Assembly: GCA_000499405.2 (NCBI GenBank)
Contig: HG738138.1
Coordinates: 7,748,888-7,812,887 of the forward strand
Direction: 5' to 3'
DNA from: Onchocerca volvulus
Taxonomy: Eukaryota; Nematoda; Chromadorea; Rhabditida; Onchocercidae
DNA: 64,000 nucleotides
Position 1 is the stretch's first letter; each line of letters begins with the position of its first letter. The notes below the pieces were generated by a model. The model made no database searches, was not told the origin of the DNA, and was given only the letters and a program-made list of their open reading frames with translations. Made by a program: the position numbers and the translations under genes. Of this stretch, positions 14,339 to 28,200 are shown one piece after another.

Positions 14339-17300
14339 ATGCTCCAAAGAACAATCTTAGGTTGGTCTACCCAGGCCTACTCTGTGCAAAAAGTACTAAT
14401 ACTGCAACTATGTGCAGCTACAGTAGTGTCTGTATCAAGAACCTACCATCCAGAACACTGCTCCAACGATACTGATGTCATGGATCATCTTTTAACCGAG
14501 GCTGCACTCCGCCATAATCGCCATAAATTACCATCTAGACCAGTCGTTGTACGAATCGAAATGTGGATTCAAGAAGTAACTTATGTTTCTGAGCTTACTC
14601 AAGATTTTGAAATTGGTTCGTTTACATTCAAATCTTTAAAACAATCCGTGAACTAAAATTGTATTGTGTTTGAAGTTGCTTATCCAGTCATAATCTTTCT
14701 TCAGTCACTTATAGATCAATAGATAATATAAGCTTTAGGATAATTTCCTGAAAAAGCTAAAAAAAATTCGTCATTGGTGGCTAATACGCCATGTGACGTA
14801 CTGTAGGAACACATTTTATGGATCTGGTCTTTCTTTATTTCTTTTGTACAAATCTGGATCCTAAAGTTCATGTTTTTTAAATTGCTTAGTCTAAGCTTCG
14901 AATTCAATAGTAATGAACAGTTCCGTTTATAATTATTGCGCTATCACCTCATTTATATGATCTTTGTTAAAATCTTTTATGAATATGGAACTTATATTAA
15001 ACTGATCAGATCCCAAATACTTTTCAAAATTGAAGTTTCAGGTCTTAATTTACTGTTATTGATTCTTAAATTTCCTGAACTTCTTTTTTAACTTGTATTG
15101 GAATGAAATTTTCCCAAAATTTCAGCTAATTATTAAATTTGGCAGGAGTATGTTTCAAATACAGAGCAAGAATATATTTACCTTTAATCATGTCAAGGAC
15201 CAGAGCAACTACTCCTTCATTTTAAATTCGATTAACCGTATTTTAATTAAGAGATTTATTTATCTGTTCTCTAGATTCGTCTCTTATTGTTCAAAGCTTT
15301 TCCGTGCAGGAATTGCATATATCTCCATCAAAAATTCTTTGAAACATCCGGTTTTAAAAAAAAACATAGGAAACAAGACGGAACAGACTTTGTTTGCGTT
15401 AGATCTTTAAAGTATTATTAACTGAAGAAACAAATGAAGAAATAAAATTAGCTTGAGCGCAGAAGATTAAAACTAACTCGATGATATCATATCTCGTTTC
15501 GAAAAGTCCATATAATAAATGAAACGATTAGAAGACAACAAATTCCAATTTCCAAAATATCTGCAAGAAGTTAGAATATCTTTGACACAAAGCAAATGGT
15601 TGGTATAGCTCCGCAGGATATCCAAAGTGATTAGATATGTGTTTCCATCCAAGCCTGTCTCAAAGTGACATAGTAAAAGTTTCAAAAAGGTGGAAAAAAA
15701 TTCAAATAGGGAAGAAAAAAAATTCATGTAGCAGTAACCTATTTAAATTTTCCATCCAGTTCTAATTATAAAAAAAGTTGCTCTCAAGCTTCGTTCATTT
15801 TTTCCTTCCAAATTCACTCTTATTCTACCACAAATTTATTAAACCAAGTTTAAATATTTTAATAAAATTTATAGTATTTGTTTGTAGATTTATATGTGAA
15901 TGAATTTTGGGAAGATCCAGCACTAAATTACGAAGTGCTTCTCCCATGTAATGGCAATTTAAGCTTTGATCACAGTATCCAGGAAATTATTTGGATTCCT
16001 AATACTTGCTTTATCAACTCGAAAAAGGCACTTATCCATAGCTCGCCATTTCGGAATGTTTTTCTTATGGTCTTTCCAAATGGTTCGCAAAATTTCGAAG
16101 TTTCTATCTTTAAAGAAATAAAAAAGTGATAAAACAAAAGAAAAATGTTTCATTCAATTTTTTTTTTCAGCCAGAAGAAAAATTCGAACAGTTACTGTTT
16201 TTAATGGCATACGATGACATCAGTTACTGCACCTAAATCTTGTAAGCCGCTTTTTTCTTTTTTTCTAAAATTTGTTATTTCAGGCTCAATATGGTCATGT
16301 TGGCGTATCAAGAGTACGGGTCCGTGTATTATGGATCTGACTAACTTTCCAATGGATTCTATTTCGTGTATGCTAACGTTTGAATCCTATAATTATAACA
16401 TCCAGGAGGTGCGGATGAAATGGAACGAACCCCATGCTGTATTAATGTTTAAGGATATCGAATTACCAGATTTCACTTTGGTCAACTACACAACCTCTAT
16501 TATTGAAGCTGTAATTTTATTTTTTACTGACTAAGCCGTTCTTGATTTAAAAAATCAAAAATATTTTGCACCTGATGCAAATTTAAATTTATCACCAACT
16601 GATATAGAAAATTGACATTTGTAGGAGTATGCAGCAGGCTTATGGGATGAACTTACTGTTTCATTCACATTCAAAAGAAGGTACGGATGGTACATTTTGC
16701 AAGGTAGGTTCCGTCTACAATCTTGAATTTCCTGCAAAAAACTATTACTCAAAGGCATGTTGATTTTATATCGTTCAGGATACATTCCAACCTATCTAAC
16801 GATATTTATTTCATGGATACCATTTTATATGAGTCCACGGGCAATGCCAGCTCGAACTATGATTGGTGTTAATTCACTCCTTGCAATGACATTCCAGTTT
16901 GGAAACATTATACGAAATTTGCCACGAGTATCTTACATTAAGGTAAATTCCTAAATGTTTTCAAATGTATATTTAAATTTCGAATTTTGATATCACTGGG
17001 TTTTCCCAAAAAAAGACTGGTTTTTTTTGCTTGAATTTCAAAAAGGATATTGATTTTTCTTTTAGAAATTTCGAATTACAAACATAGAAATTTTTAAAAT
17101 TTCTTCAAGCATCTTTATTAATACATAAAGTTGAATAATACCTTTTATTGCAGGCAATTGATATTTGGATTCTAAGGTGAGCCTTTAAGTTACATAATTA
17201 TCAGTTATTGCAAAATATTTTTGAAAATTTAATTCTCAGAAAGAAAGCTTACATCCTCTTTTATTATTGGTAAACTAGAAGAGATAGTTTTATTCTTGTT

Positions 17301-18120
17301 TTACTTCAATTTTTTTGCAATTTTTGCATCAACCGAACCATCAGTTTTACTTCCAACTTGCAACAAAGAACTGCACACTATTCCATCTTCGAAAATGATC
17401 TGCTCAATAGTGGATCCATATTCATCATTCCGATTTGCCTCAATAAAAACTATATATTCTTGAGCATTTATCCATATTTTTGTTATATTTAAAAAACTCA
17501 ACTTGTCTCATTATTTAGTCAGATAAGTGTTTCCCATATAAATATGACGAAAATAGCCCAACCTCTACCTCTGAATGTAAGAGGAAAGAAGCAAACCAAA
17601 ACAGATCAAGTTAACTCCATTCAATCTTTGATCTTTACATAACCTTCTTCCTTCTAAGGACAAAAAATTGATGATGACTTCATATGTACTTCTCAGTAAT
17701 TTTGTGCAGATATTTGTCCAGCCGAGCTATTAAAAAAAGTCTACGCCTTATTAAACCTGATTTTCTTTCCTTCCAATAGCACCCAAACTTCAGATGCTTT
17801 TTTGCGCAAAATAAGCAAATATACAATGGATTTTTCGACATATTTCTTGTTATGTCAAAAATTCACCTGAAGTAATTAAGAGAGATTATATATCACATTC
17901 ATTCATTTCTAAAATATCGAAAGCAAAAGAAGGAAAGTTATCTAAAGAACTTTCGAAAGCATAAATTGAGAACTGACTGATTAAATTGTTGAAAATGTGA
18001 AACTATTCGCAACGCACTGCATATAAATTTGACATGTTTTTTCAAAAATTGTTCAGTTGAGTAAGTTTTTTTCTTTTTCTTTCTACTTTTGACCACAAAT
18101 TTCTGCCCGTTTTCCTTTTT

Positions 18121-18162
<42 letters not shown>

Positions 18163-19138
18163 CAAAAAAAGGGAAATTTTGAGAAGGAATACAAACTGTA
18201 TTTGTAGTGGGATGACTTTCGTATTCGCGTCGCTGATCGAGCTTGCGATGGTTGGTTTTATAAGTCGACACGAAGGTCGAGCAGATATCAAATTGAACCA
18301 TATGCAGAAAAAAGTTACTTTCTTATTTTTTTTTGCTAGGAAAATCCAATGCAACATTTCCCGTTTGTGGCAATGACACGGAACTCAGTAATGTGAAATT
18401 GCCTTGAAAAATTAGAAACCAGTTTCCGGAGACAGTTTTATGATGGCAGTAGTAAACGTTTATGCAGCATGCACCCGATCATCACACGTCTTGTGACTTC
18501 AATTTTTAAGTTTAAATAAACAACGTAACAGTGTTTTTTGGAACTTCTGGCAATGCATTATGCCGCATATTCCGCACACTTTTACTTCTAATTAAATGCT
18601 CATTTTTTAATAATTTCCTTCAAGCAACGTTTAAAGAAGATTTAAATCAGTACCTTTACCAGTGAACCGTTATTTTTTGTCGTTTAGACAATTATTTTCA
18701 GAGGAAATCGTTCATTCTGGATAGTGAAAAACTAGACTTATATTCAAGGATGAGTTTCCCTTGTAAGTTGGTCATGCTATAGAATCGTATATGTTAACCT
18801 TGTTTCCATCTTGAATTCGTTGGGCTTTTTTCTTGACTAATTTTTCGCAAAAATTTTTCGAAAATATCAGAATAAACCTTCCCTTTCTCGCTTCTAATCG
18901 AGTTTGTTTTTATATCAGATCTTGATATGAAACAATCTGTATCAAAAGATTAGAGCAATCCTCACGTTACATAGATAGTTTTTTCGAATTTCAAAATTTT
19001 TATTTGATAAAAATCAATTCAAAAATTAATGTCAATCATTTAATCTGCGATGTGATTTGATAAGAATTTTCAGTGGTATATGCAACCTTTAATATGATAT
19101 ATTGGGGTTATCATATGAATGGACTACTTCAACAGTAA
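14339..19138 (+). CDS. Cys-loop ligand-gated anion channel subunit (nematode lgc-type)
   Basis: Complete pentameric ligand-gated ion channel subunit of the neuronal or muscle plasma membrane, 398 residues. Nine exons: 14339-14615, 15888-16082, 16284-16510, 16625-16703, 16779-16942, 17154-17176, 18208-18313, 18702-18762, 19074-19138; all phases agree and the sum is 1197 nt. Seen: a hydrophobic N-terminus; loop-D-like [26 protein letters not shown]; a Cys-loop with exactly 13 residues between cysteines ([11 protein letters not shown]); [13 protein letters not shown] before M1; M1 with [14 protein letters not shown]; the anion-selectivity motif PAR before M2 ([14 protein letters not shown]); M3 ([18 protein letters not shown]); M4 ([12 protein letters not shown]) close to the stop. 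The M3-M4 loop is only about 30-35 residues. No second loop-C disulphide of the glycine-receptor type was seen. The PAR motif predicts chloride permeability. The ligand and exact lgc name cannot be assigned by eye. A splice-like TTTAG lies ten bases before the ATG, compatible with trans-splicing. AATAAA occurs at 19828 and 19843. Confidence 0.9.
18123..18160. repeat. Poly(T) tract inside a channel-gene intron
   Basis: A run of 38 T lies in the intron immediately before the exon encoding M3. It is a simple homopolymer of uncertain length in any assembly. Confidence 0.9.
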
Positions 19139-21328
19139 ATTCGGCCCACATGGTCTTCCGATAAAACGCTCGAAGAAGAAACGTCTTTTCCGATTGTGCC
19201 TGTTATTTTAGTCCTTTACTAAAATTTGAACTGAAATTATTACTAAGTTTGCCCATCTCATTGCAACCAGTCATATCAACAACGAAGCGTGACAATATTA
19301 CATAACTCTATGACAACAAATTTAATTTTTTTTACCTCTACATGTAACATTCTCACCAGCTCTTATCAAGGTGAGAAAGGTATTTGTAAAGTGTCACTCT
19401 CACTAGTCTTGTTTTCCTAAAGAAATTCATAGAATATACCGGCGTTTGATCTCCGAAATCACATTGCGAAATAACTAACTTTTAAGGAAATTTCAGGCAA
19501 AAAAGAAATTTATTTCAAAACAAATCAGCCAAAAAAGACATGAAATATTGATTTTGTTAAACACAAATCAAAATAGGTAATCGTTCGAAGAAACAATTAG
19601 AAATGCTTTGATACTGGCATTTCCTGCTTTTTAACTAATTTTTTTTCTAATGACAAAAATAGCAACAGAAAAATAGCAAAACAATGGCCAAATTTCTCGT
19701 TAAACTAAGCCGAAATAAATCACCATTTTTTATTTGATAACTCGCACTCTCTATAAGTGTCATGAATTTGTTGGTCGATAAAATTATTTAATTTTGTATA
19801 TTAGAAAATGATAACTTAAAAGTTGAAAATAAAACATGATCAAATAAAACTGTAATGTGTTATTTGAAGTATTACCAAAGGAAGTCTTTGCAAAGAACAT
19901 TGCTCTTTTTCCGAAATCGGTACGAAAAAAAATTTGTGGAAGTTCTAACTCAGAATATGCTTTTTGATATCAAATAGAGCAGAACGCTAAAAAGGAAGGA
20001 TGGGGTTAAAGAGTATGCCTAAAAAAGATTTGTCCAATGTAACCATTATATCATCACTTTAAAATCGATGAATGAACTTATTCTGACAAAAACTTCACAT
20101 TGTAATTTAAGCATGGTTTCTGGAATAAATATAATTAATTGCATGCGCGCAGCATGGAGCACTATCTTTGTGATAATTGAGCTGAATTCCTAAATAATCA
20201 AACTTTTTGAAGGATACCTTTCAAGGTTTTGTTCTGAAATCGCTGCAAGGATAGTTCTCCTAAAAAATTGTCTTAACAGTTTTAATACAACGGAAATTTC
20301 CGGAAGTGCTGGAAATGGATAGCCTTGAGCAAGAGACTTATACTTTAAGTCAACTTTTGGTCCATTCCACAACGTCAGTTCTGATTATTAAAAATGGATT
20401 CGTCAGTATAGTGGATCATTGATAATTGTCTCTTGCGTTTTTTCGTCAGCAAATGTCGAGACGTTCGTACGAAACTGATACTGCTGAAACTTAGACACTG
20501 CGTCATCTCAAGAAACATCCGACGAAATGTTCAAAATGAGTGGGAGGATCATAAAGGCACATCTAAATATCATACATGCCATTGCCTTCGTTAATTGGCT
20601 GAACATCACACATGCTATTTATTGCCTTCGTTAATTAGCTGCTCACAGATCTTTCTCGAGTCGGCCTTCCTCTGCCCAGCCTAAACAAATTTGAATGGTA
20701 CTGAATATTTCGGAGTTGTGATATAAAGACATATCGAATTTTGAATATCAGTTGTTGAGCAAATAAGGAGTTAAGTGAAAGACTCGAAGTACCGTCAACG
20801 ATTCACCGTTCATTTCTTAACTATATCAATTGTGACAACGACGATGTTCAGTTTGTAGAACGCAGTTGATCAAATGAATACATCTCCTTGCAATTTATAC
20901 TCAGCTCCTCACTATATCGAACGTTTACTACCACAGTGAAATTCGACTGGCATGTCGTCGTGATGTCACCAGACATGAGTCTCGATAAGTGAGTTCAATG
21001 GAATGAGTTGTCAAATTTGCAGCTGCCTTGTCAGTAATATATTGGATGTTCTATTTGGTTTCGGATCGAAAACTCTCGTAAAAGTACGTCAAACGTTTTT
21101 ATTCATCTCCATCTGCATCCAATAACACGATTGCATGAATGCACGCACGTACTCATACGCAGACGCATCCTCGCTCGCACACACAGACATACATACACAC
21201 ATGCGCATACAAACGCTATCTGTCCCGGTTGACATATAACAAAGTTGTTGCATTACCGAGTATGCAAAAGCTTGCTTGTATGTGTGTGCTTGTAGAGCGT
21301 GTGCATGTGCGTGCGTTTGTCAGCACAC

Positions 21329-21408
<80 letters not shown>

Positions 21409-24400
21409 ATGTGTGTGTGTATATGTACGTATATATAGATGTATAGATGAGCATATGCTGCGAATTTGTGGTCAATATGTGGTTTAGTTGCTGAGTTGGG
21501 CTGTCGGAATAGAATAGCGACGATGGTGGTGTTGCATACACATTGCCCGAGGCAGTAGGCAGGAATCTAAACTGAGTAATATCCAAGCGAGTGGGTGTTG
21601 CAAGACGGAGCGATCGTTGCTTTATTTTTTCTGCAGTTAAATGGAATACAGTGTTTGGTACGCGTTGCAGCTGCAATAGCAAGCAGAAGCACGAATAGTC
21701 GTCGCAAATGCCACAATCGTTGCATCGCATCCTGTCAGGCCTTCTGCCTTTCATTTCCATATTCATGTTGCTCGCCCCTTTCATTCGTTGATCTGCCCCA
21801 CAAGGTATGATGATGCGATATCGGTTGAGGATGCATGCCATCGAACTAGCACGCGTGAATGCTGCTATGCCTAACATCCTCGCTTGCATCATTCCATTTC
21901 TTTTGCCAACTTGCTCATTCGCTCCACTCCCTCATTCTCGTTTCTGCGGCTCAGGTTAATGCTAATTTAATTTACTTGGCGTATCAAATTATCCCTATTT
22001 GATTTCGTTTCATACGTATACGATGGATGAACAAACCGAAAGTTCAAGTCGATCCGATGGATTTCTTCCGGAATACTATTTGCATGATGCAAGGCTCTTG
22101 CTTCATCATTGCCACATTCCTAATTAGCTCTCCTCTTCGTAATCACTTGACTCATCTGTACCTTCTCTCCTACTGGAAAATGTCGCTATTGATCGTCTGT
22201 CTGTTTCCTTGCAATCGATTGCAGCACGTGTACTCCTAAAACGCATTAATTAACATTTCCTTCTTCACTTTAAGCAGTAATTGCGAAGTATGATGTGCTG
22301 ATCATCGTCCACGTGATCTTCTGGAAGGCGAAGTATGTTGTATCTTGTATCTGATCGGAACTATCAGTCAACCGGTTGACGTGGAGCGTTACTGATGACC
22401 GAATTCGAGATAGATGGACCCATGTCAAGAAGTGGTCTGCTGATCAATTACTGTAAGTTGAAGTGATAATGTGGATGCATAGCTTTAAGCTATGATTTCA
22501 TAGTCCGATAGAAGAAGTGTACTGCGGCACTAAATTTACAAACTACGTTAGCGTGCAAAATCAATGTAAAATAGGAGGTTTTTTTTCCACTCTTATGCTA
22601 TAATGTTCATTCGAAAGTTATCTGTTCCGTGCTGCGTAAACCATTTGCATAATCCAACATATATGAGGAAATGAGCACCATTTTGTTTGACTACTTCCAC
22701 TTAGATCTGGCCTCTCATGTTTTGCTTTTTGCCGATTATTGATTAGCACTGATCCGTTTTATATACTATGAGATGGTTTATTATTCAAACTATCCGGCCA
22801 TCATCTCAGCATCAACTTCATAACTTTCAATGACGTCAGCAACCTATCCCTGATTTTACTGCCCTGTTTGCTTTTCGTTTTTGGATGCAAGTTAACCATT
22901 CTTTCTTGAATACATCTTTTATATCAGAACATCATTCGGAATTTCGTGAAAGAAATATTTGAAATATGTTTCAAGGGAACATATATTTATTAAAGTACTG
23001 CATGTTTTCATGCTATTTCAACTGAACATGACGTGAACAGAAAGCACTTTTCTCATGATTGTAGGGACTAGAGCCAAATTTCCTTCCATGAAAATTAGTT
23101 TTTAACAAAAATAGAGGAAAGATCGAAGTCTGGTAGATTAATTTACCAAATGCAACTTTTTTACTTTGATACCAATGCTGTTTCGTTTTGTTTTTGAAAT
23201 GAATACTTTAGACTGTAGATTTCTTGCCCTAAAATTTTTTCATTGGTTCCCTTATGGCTTTATCATTTGTGAATGTGAACAAATATTGTTCATTTTGTGT
23301 TCTTTAATATGTTCTTTGCAATGCATAACTCTTAAATATACTTTTGGAACTTTGGAATTTTCCACAACCTTGATCGAATGCCAAGCGCGCCTTCTTTGAC
23401 ACACGACTGATAACGCATGTAACGAAAATGCTAGGAGATGGTATATGGTATAAATTGGTTCAGATCTTCATCGTTAATATTTGTTTAAAAATGCCACTGA
23501 GCTTTGGATGCCGTTACTGTTGTCTTTCTCTTACGTCGTAACAGATCGATTATACGGCGAAAAGATTACTATCACCAGAAATACATTTGTTGAATCATTC
23601 AATTTATTTCACTCGCTAATTAGAGTTTCGATCCAAAGCATCGGGAATCTAATTAGTATGGTATTTTTTCTCTTTATGTGGAATTCTAGAAAATATTCAC
23701 CTTCCTGCTTCTACGCTGATACAGCTGTTGCCACAATGAGGAGCCCATTTTTTATTTTGTAAGGCTTGCGTCATTTGCAGTTACTGTAATTTTGATTTTA
23801 CTAATACTGACCAAATCTTAGTTCTTCCTCAAATTTTGTTGAGAATTCATGTTCGTCGATTGGTTTGTTTTGATTCAAATGTGCACTGAAAGGGCTTAAT
23901 AATAAATGAATTTAAAATTATCAGATCTTGATTAAGGCATATTTATCTCTTTTTCACTTTTAAATATATAGATTTCCGATTTGCGTATATCCAAGATGTA
24001 TCTAGCCATCTTAGGTTGCTTTTTAGTTTCCATTCCAAAAAATATTGAAACAAAGAGAAAATACTCCTTGTTGTCCTCTTTAGACAACATGAAAACATTG
24101 TTTTCATGAGTAATTAATTCTCTGTATTAGATCTTTTGATGATGTTGAAGAACTAGTATTATTTTGCTGAAAAAGGTTTTAAATCTCATAGAAAATCTCG
24201 TAACATCTAGCAGTTATTCAATTAATTGTTAGCAGTGTCTTGTTGTTGTGGATACTACGGTTGAGTATCTAACATCGTACTGGAAAAGCATTATTTCTTT
24301 TTTTGTTATAATCATTAATGGCCATATAAAGGAATGAAATTAAGAAGGCAGTTGTGAAATGTGTGAAACATTAGAGACGTCAACGATGCCCATGTTTCTC

Positions 24401-25226
24401 TCATATTTATTAATGCATGTGAGATATGTGGTAAAGGTAAATTACTCTTATCCAGAAATATTTTCTGTTTAATTCTTTTTCGCTGTTGTTATTCTATTTC
24501 TGTATCTTTTCTAATTTCTTTCTCGTACGGTTATCACTATATCTTCGATTTCTTTTCCAAACGTTTCTTGCTTGATTTCTTCGTTTCTAGATATTAATAC
24601 GGCTAGTTTAAGAAGAAATACTGATTAGACAATTATAAATGGTCAAAATAAATGAATGACCAGCTCCATCGTGAGCCTCCTTTAAGGGTTGGTAAGGTCT
24701 TTACAGCAACAGTGGCTTTATAAAATCTGTAGTTAAAGTTTCTTGTTAAAATGGCAGCATATTTCGATTTATGTGGTCAGAGATAACACATACTGGTCTT
24801 ATATATTGTCCGTGAAGTTAGATCTTTTGTTTTCGAAAAAGGTCTAGAAAATATACCGTTAATGTTGCATTCGTGCATTTAATTCGCTTATTCAGTGATA
24901 ATTATTATTTAGCTTACAGAAATGTAATGTTTGGACTCATATTATGCAAGTGTTTTCTGAAGAGAAATTCACACTTTCCTTGTTGGATACTGTAAGAAAT
25001 CCAGTGCTTTCAAATTTTTTTCACAGATGTGAATCGAAATAAGTTATTCAAATGTATTGATTACAATGATCGGGCTAGATACATCAAAAATACGAAATAT
25101 TGCTGAATGGATTGTAGAAATATGTTACTGTAGTCATTCGTTTTTCTCATGATACTCGTCAGCGTTATTGTGTTCTGATTCGTTAGAATGCAGGATTTAC
25201 ATCGCAACTTTTAGTTTAGTTTCGAT
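19139..25226. other. Six-kilobase intergenic region upstream of kin-2
   Basis: No convincing gene on either strand. The part from about 20,400 to 22,400 has a higher GC content and more CG dinucleotides than its surroundings, and may be an upstream promoter or non-coding first exon of kin-2 (inference). A near-duplicate of about 20 bp (core ATTGCCTTCGTTAATT) occurs twice within 20,580-20,645. Open frames here are short, lack domains and partly translate the microsatellite. Confidence 0.4.
21332..21420. repeat. (GT)n / (GTAT)n compound microsatellite
   Basis: About 30 GT units are followed by five GTAT units and more GT. Related short CA/GT-rich stretches flank it from about 21,140. On the minus strand it would encode a meaningless His-Thr repeat. 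Confidence 0.95.
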
Positions 25227-28200
25227 ATGGCATCCGGGGACAGCAGTGAAGAGGCGCAGCTAGCCCAATGTCAGGCCTATGTGCAACGGCATAACATTCA
25301 GCAGTTGGTCAAAGAAGCGATTGTTAGCTTATGTATAAACAAACCTGAAAATCCGGTTTTATTTCTCAAGGAACATTTCGAAAAGCTGTATGATCAACGA
25401 TCTCAGGCATGTTCTTTAATGTTTACATCGAAGTTTGTAGTTATCATGTTTTGGGGAAGACGTTTGAATTGGTGGTAATTTGTGACCAAACTGAAATTCT
25501 GAACAGAAGTTTTCTTTTAAGGATTACGAGGAGACAATCTTATACTTCCTGTTTGGAGATTTCTCACTGACTAGTGCGTAAAGCTTCTGTACATTCTTGC
25601 AATAAAGTATCTTAATTATTAAAAGCTATCATTAAATTTTTTTGGCTTTTATTCCGTAAGCTTACTTTTTCGAAAAATTACCGTACTGGCGATATTTTTC
25701 CTATTTTTTTAGAACAGTATTTTTTTCAAGTTGAAAAAAAACAGATTGGCAGAAGTTTTTAGTGATCGTCACTACTTTTCTTACTTGTTGAAATCATCAC
25801 CTTCATTAGATTATCAGATTTTTGAGTGGTCATGCTGTTTGGACACCATTTTAGATAGGTTTCACGAAGTGTAGTTAGATCTTTGCTATTTCTTTATTTT
25901 TTTTAATGCGTTTTTGAGCAGTTTGAGCGAAATATAACAATTTTTCTTCGTATGCGACATTTTCCAAAGATTTTTTGTTCATTTTGGAGAAGCCGTGTAA
26001 ATATATCTCAGAATTTTAATGACCGGATTTCGCTCTCGCTATTCTTCTGATTACAGATACATTTGTTTTCTTTGCCTCCTAGAGAATTTCGAGTAAATTA
26101 TAGGATAAAGAAAATACGGTAATCTGAGAATTAGTTTTTTATGTTTATGAAATTTGGATATTTGAACTTAGTCGTTTGAATTATTCCAAATATGTGATGT
26201 TTTGTGTTATTGAATTATATGAAAGTTCAGATTTCTTTCTCATCGTATTATAAATGGATTTTTTGTGAAATTCACATAAAAGCAAATGGGATTATATGTT
26301 TGATTGTATGTATGCATCTGGATTTATGTCTATAAATATATCTGATTCATATGAAATATGTCCGTTCATGTGAAAATTTATTAGATAGTGGAATTCACAG
26401 TTGATAAGGTGATGGGAAGGTAAAAGGAGGTTGTTATAATAGAAAGCAGCGATAAGGATGATTGGTGCATTTGATTAAATTATATGTATATATGGTATGT
26501 AGTATAGATTGCTGTTCCTACAAACTCTTGTTATTTCAATTTAGACAGATATAATGCAAACTGCTTGTTACTGCCACATGTTGTCCATTTTCTCAGCGAC
26601 TTGCTCTGCACTTAGCTCCGTTGAAATGCGAAACAGAGTCGGAGTGAGAAGGAGCAGAGGCGAGGCTGTAGTAGATGGAAGAGCGAGAATTAGAAGTTTA
26701 TGTATTTCAAAAACGACGGAATGGAATCGAGCGGGATGATGATTGGGGAAGGAAACAAATGCTGCATTGATCGTTATATAGTACGTAGTTGCTGCCGCTC
26801 TCGTTGCTTTTCGCTACTGCTTTACTCGCAAGCGTTGTTTGCTGCTCTTGACGATCACTGTAAGGGTGCGGGTGCACGCACGTAGTAGACACATAGGCAA
26901 CAATTGCAAGAGTGACGCCAAAAACGCACATGAGAGTCGGTCAATTGACGCATTTCTTGTTGACCATTTGTGGTTGATGTAGACATCTTCCAGATTACTA
27001 GTTTTGAAAAATGGGACAACATTTGAGCTTGAAAAGGCGTCGAAATATGAGCACAGGTGCTGCCACTTCTACTACATCTGCTGTCTCAACTACTGCCACT
27101 GCCGATGCAGTTAATGATATCGAGAGTCCGAAGCCTGGCGATAAGACGACTGTGGTACACTTCCTTTTCTTCCTTATTTGCTTCACTAATAGGATCCAAA
27201 AATAACCATTATGTATTACAAATGTGTCAAGTATAATTTTTTTACAAACTTTTTTTATCAAATTCATTGTTTTAACTTCTTTGCTGATACAGATTTTTAT
27301 TATTATTGTACTTACAGGTGTCAAGTCCACGAATAGAAGCTACAGATGATGATGATACCATTGATGAACCTCCGAAACTACAACAAGGAAACCGGCGACG
27401 CCTTGCAGTTAGTGCGGAGGTTAACTTTTGTTAGCAAAACATGATTGCACTGTTTTTGGTTTAACCAAGACACAAATGAATTGTTGTAGATTTTTTCCCG
27501 ATTCTCAAAGTTGTGATTAAAAATTGCTCATCTTGCTCATCTCCATTTCGGGCTTTTATAGGTACCCGATGAAAATGAAGCAGCAAATTATGATAAGGTA
27601 GTGATTCCCAAAGATGATGAAACTCGAAGAGCATTAGAAGCAGCGATGTGCAAAAATATCCTTTTTTCTCATCTTGAAGTATGTTTGTGCATCTATTATC
27701 TTTTTATACATTTAGAATTCATCCAAATAATTCTATTCTTTTTTATCTGATTATCCAAAAAGATTTAGAATTTTATGTTTACAGTATCTCTGAGGAGTAT
27801 ATCAGCGGTCTTTTACGAAAGAACGATAGTTAAACATTAAGCGAGGCTTGTAATTATCTATCACTAATTATTTTGGTATTAGTATTTCAAGCAATGAAAA
27901 TCTGTTTTCACTTAAACTGTCGTCTGGGATAAGTTATAGTACAAATGCAAGCCAGAGAACTTATACATTGAATCGTGAGGAACGAGTAATTTTATAATGG
28001 TGTTGGTGTTAAAGCATTGTGTTTGAGTTAAATGTGTCGAGAAAGTTAATAGAGGCTTATAATTATGATTTTTATCACTCATTAGAATAGAGTTATAAAG
28101 AAACAATCAAGTGTTTCTTTTTCTGGTTTCATTTATTAAGGGACGAGGAATGATTGCCTTAGAAAATTTTTTTTCCATGTTAAGTCAGTATGGAATATGT

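Noticed and set aside
16170..16215. Possible extra channel exon after the TTTTTTCAG at about 16170
   Set aside because: Exons 2 and 3 already join in phase with the expected FPNGSIW sequence, and the segment does not resemble the family and soon reaches a stop.
17301..17501. 66-codon minus-strand frame inside the channel gene intron
   Set aside because: The composition looks protein-like, but no family was recognised and it has no supporting neighbour exons. It could be a fossil of a mobile element; not reported as a gene.
21320..21892. 190-codon minus-strand open frame
   Set aside because: Its C-terminal quarter translates the GT microsatellite, it has no domain and no splice partners; the length is explained by locally higher GC.
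22023..22125. Short plus-strand frame beginning MDEQTESSSRSDGF, considered as another kin-2 first exon
   Set aside because: No splice donor before its stop and no conserved residues of the docking domain.
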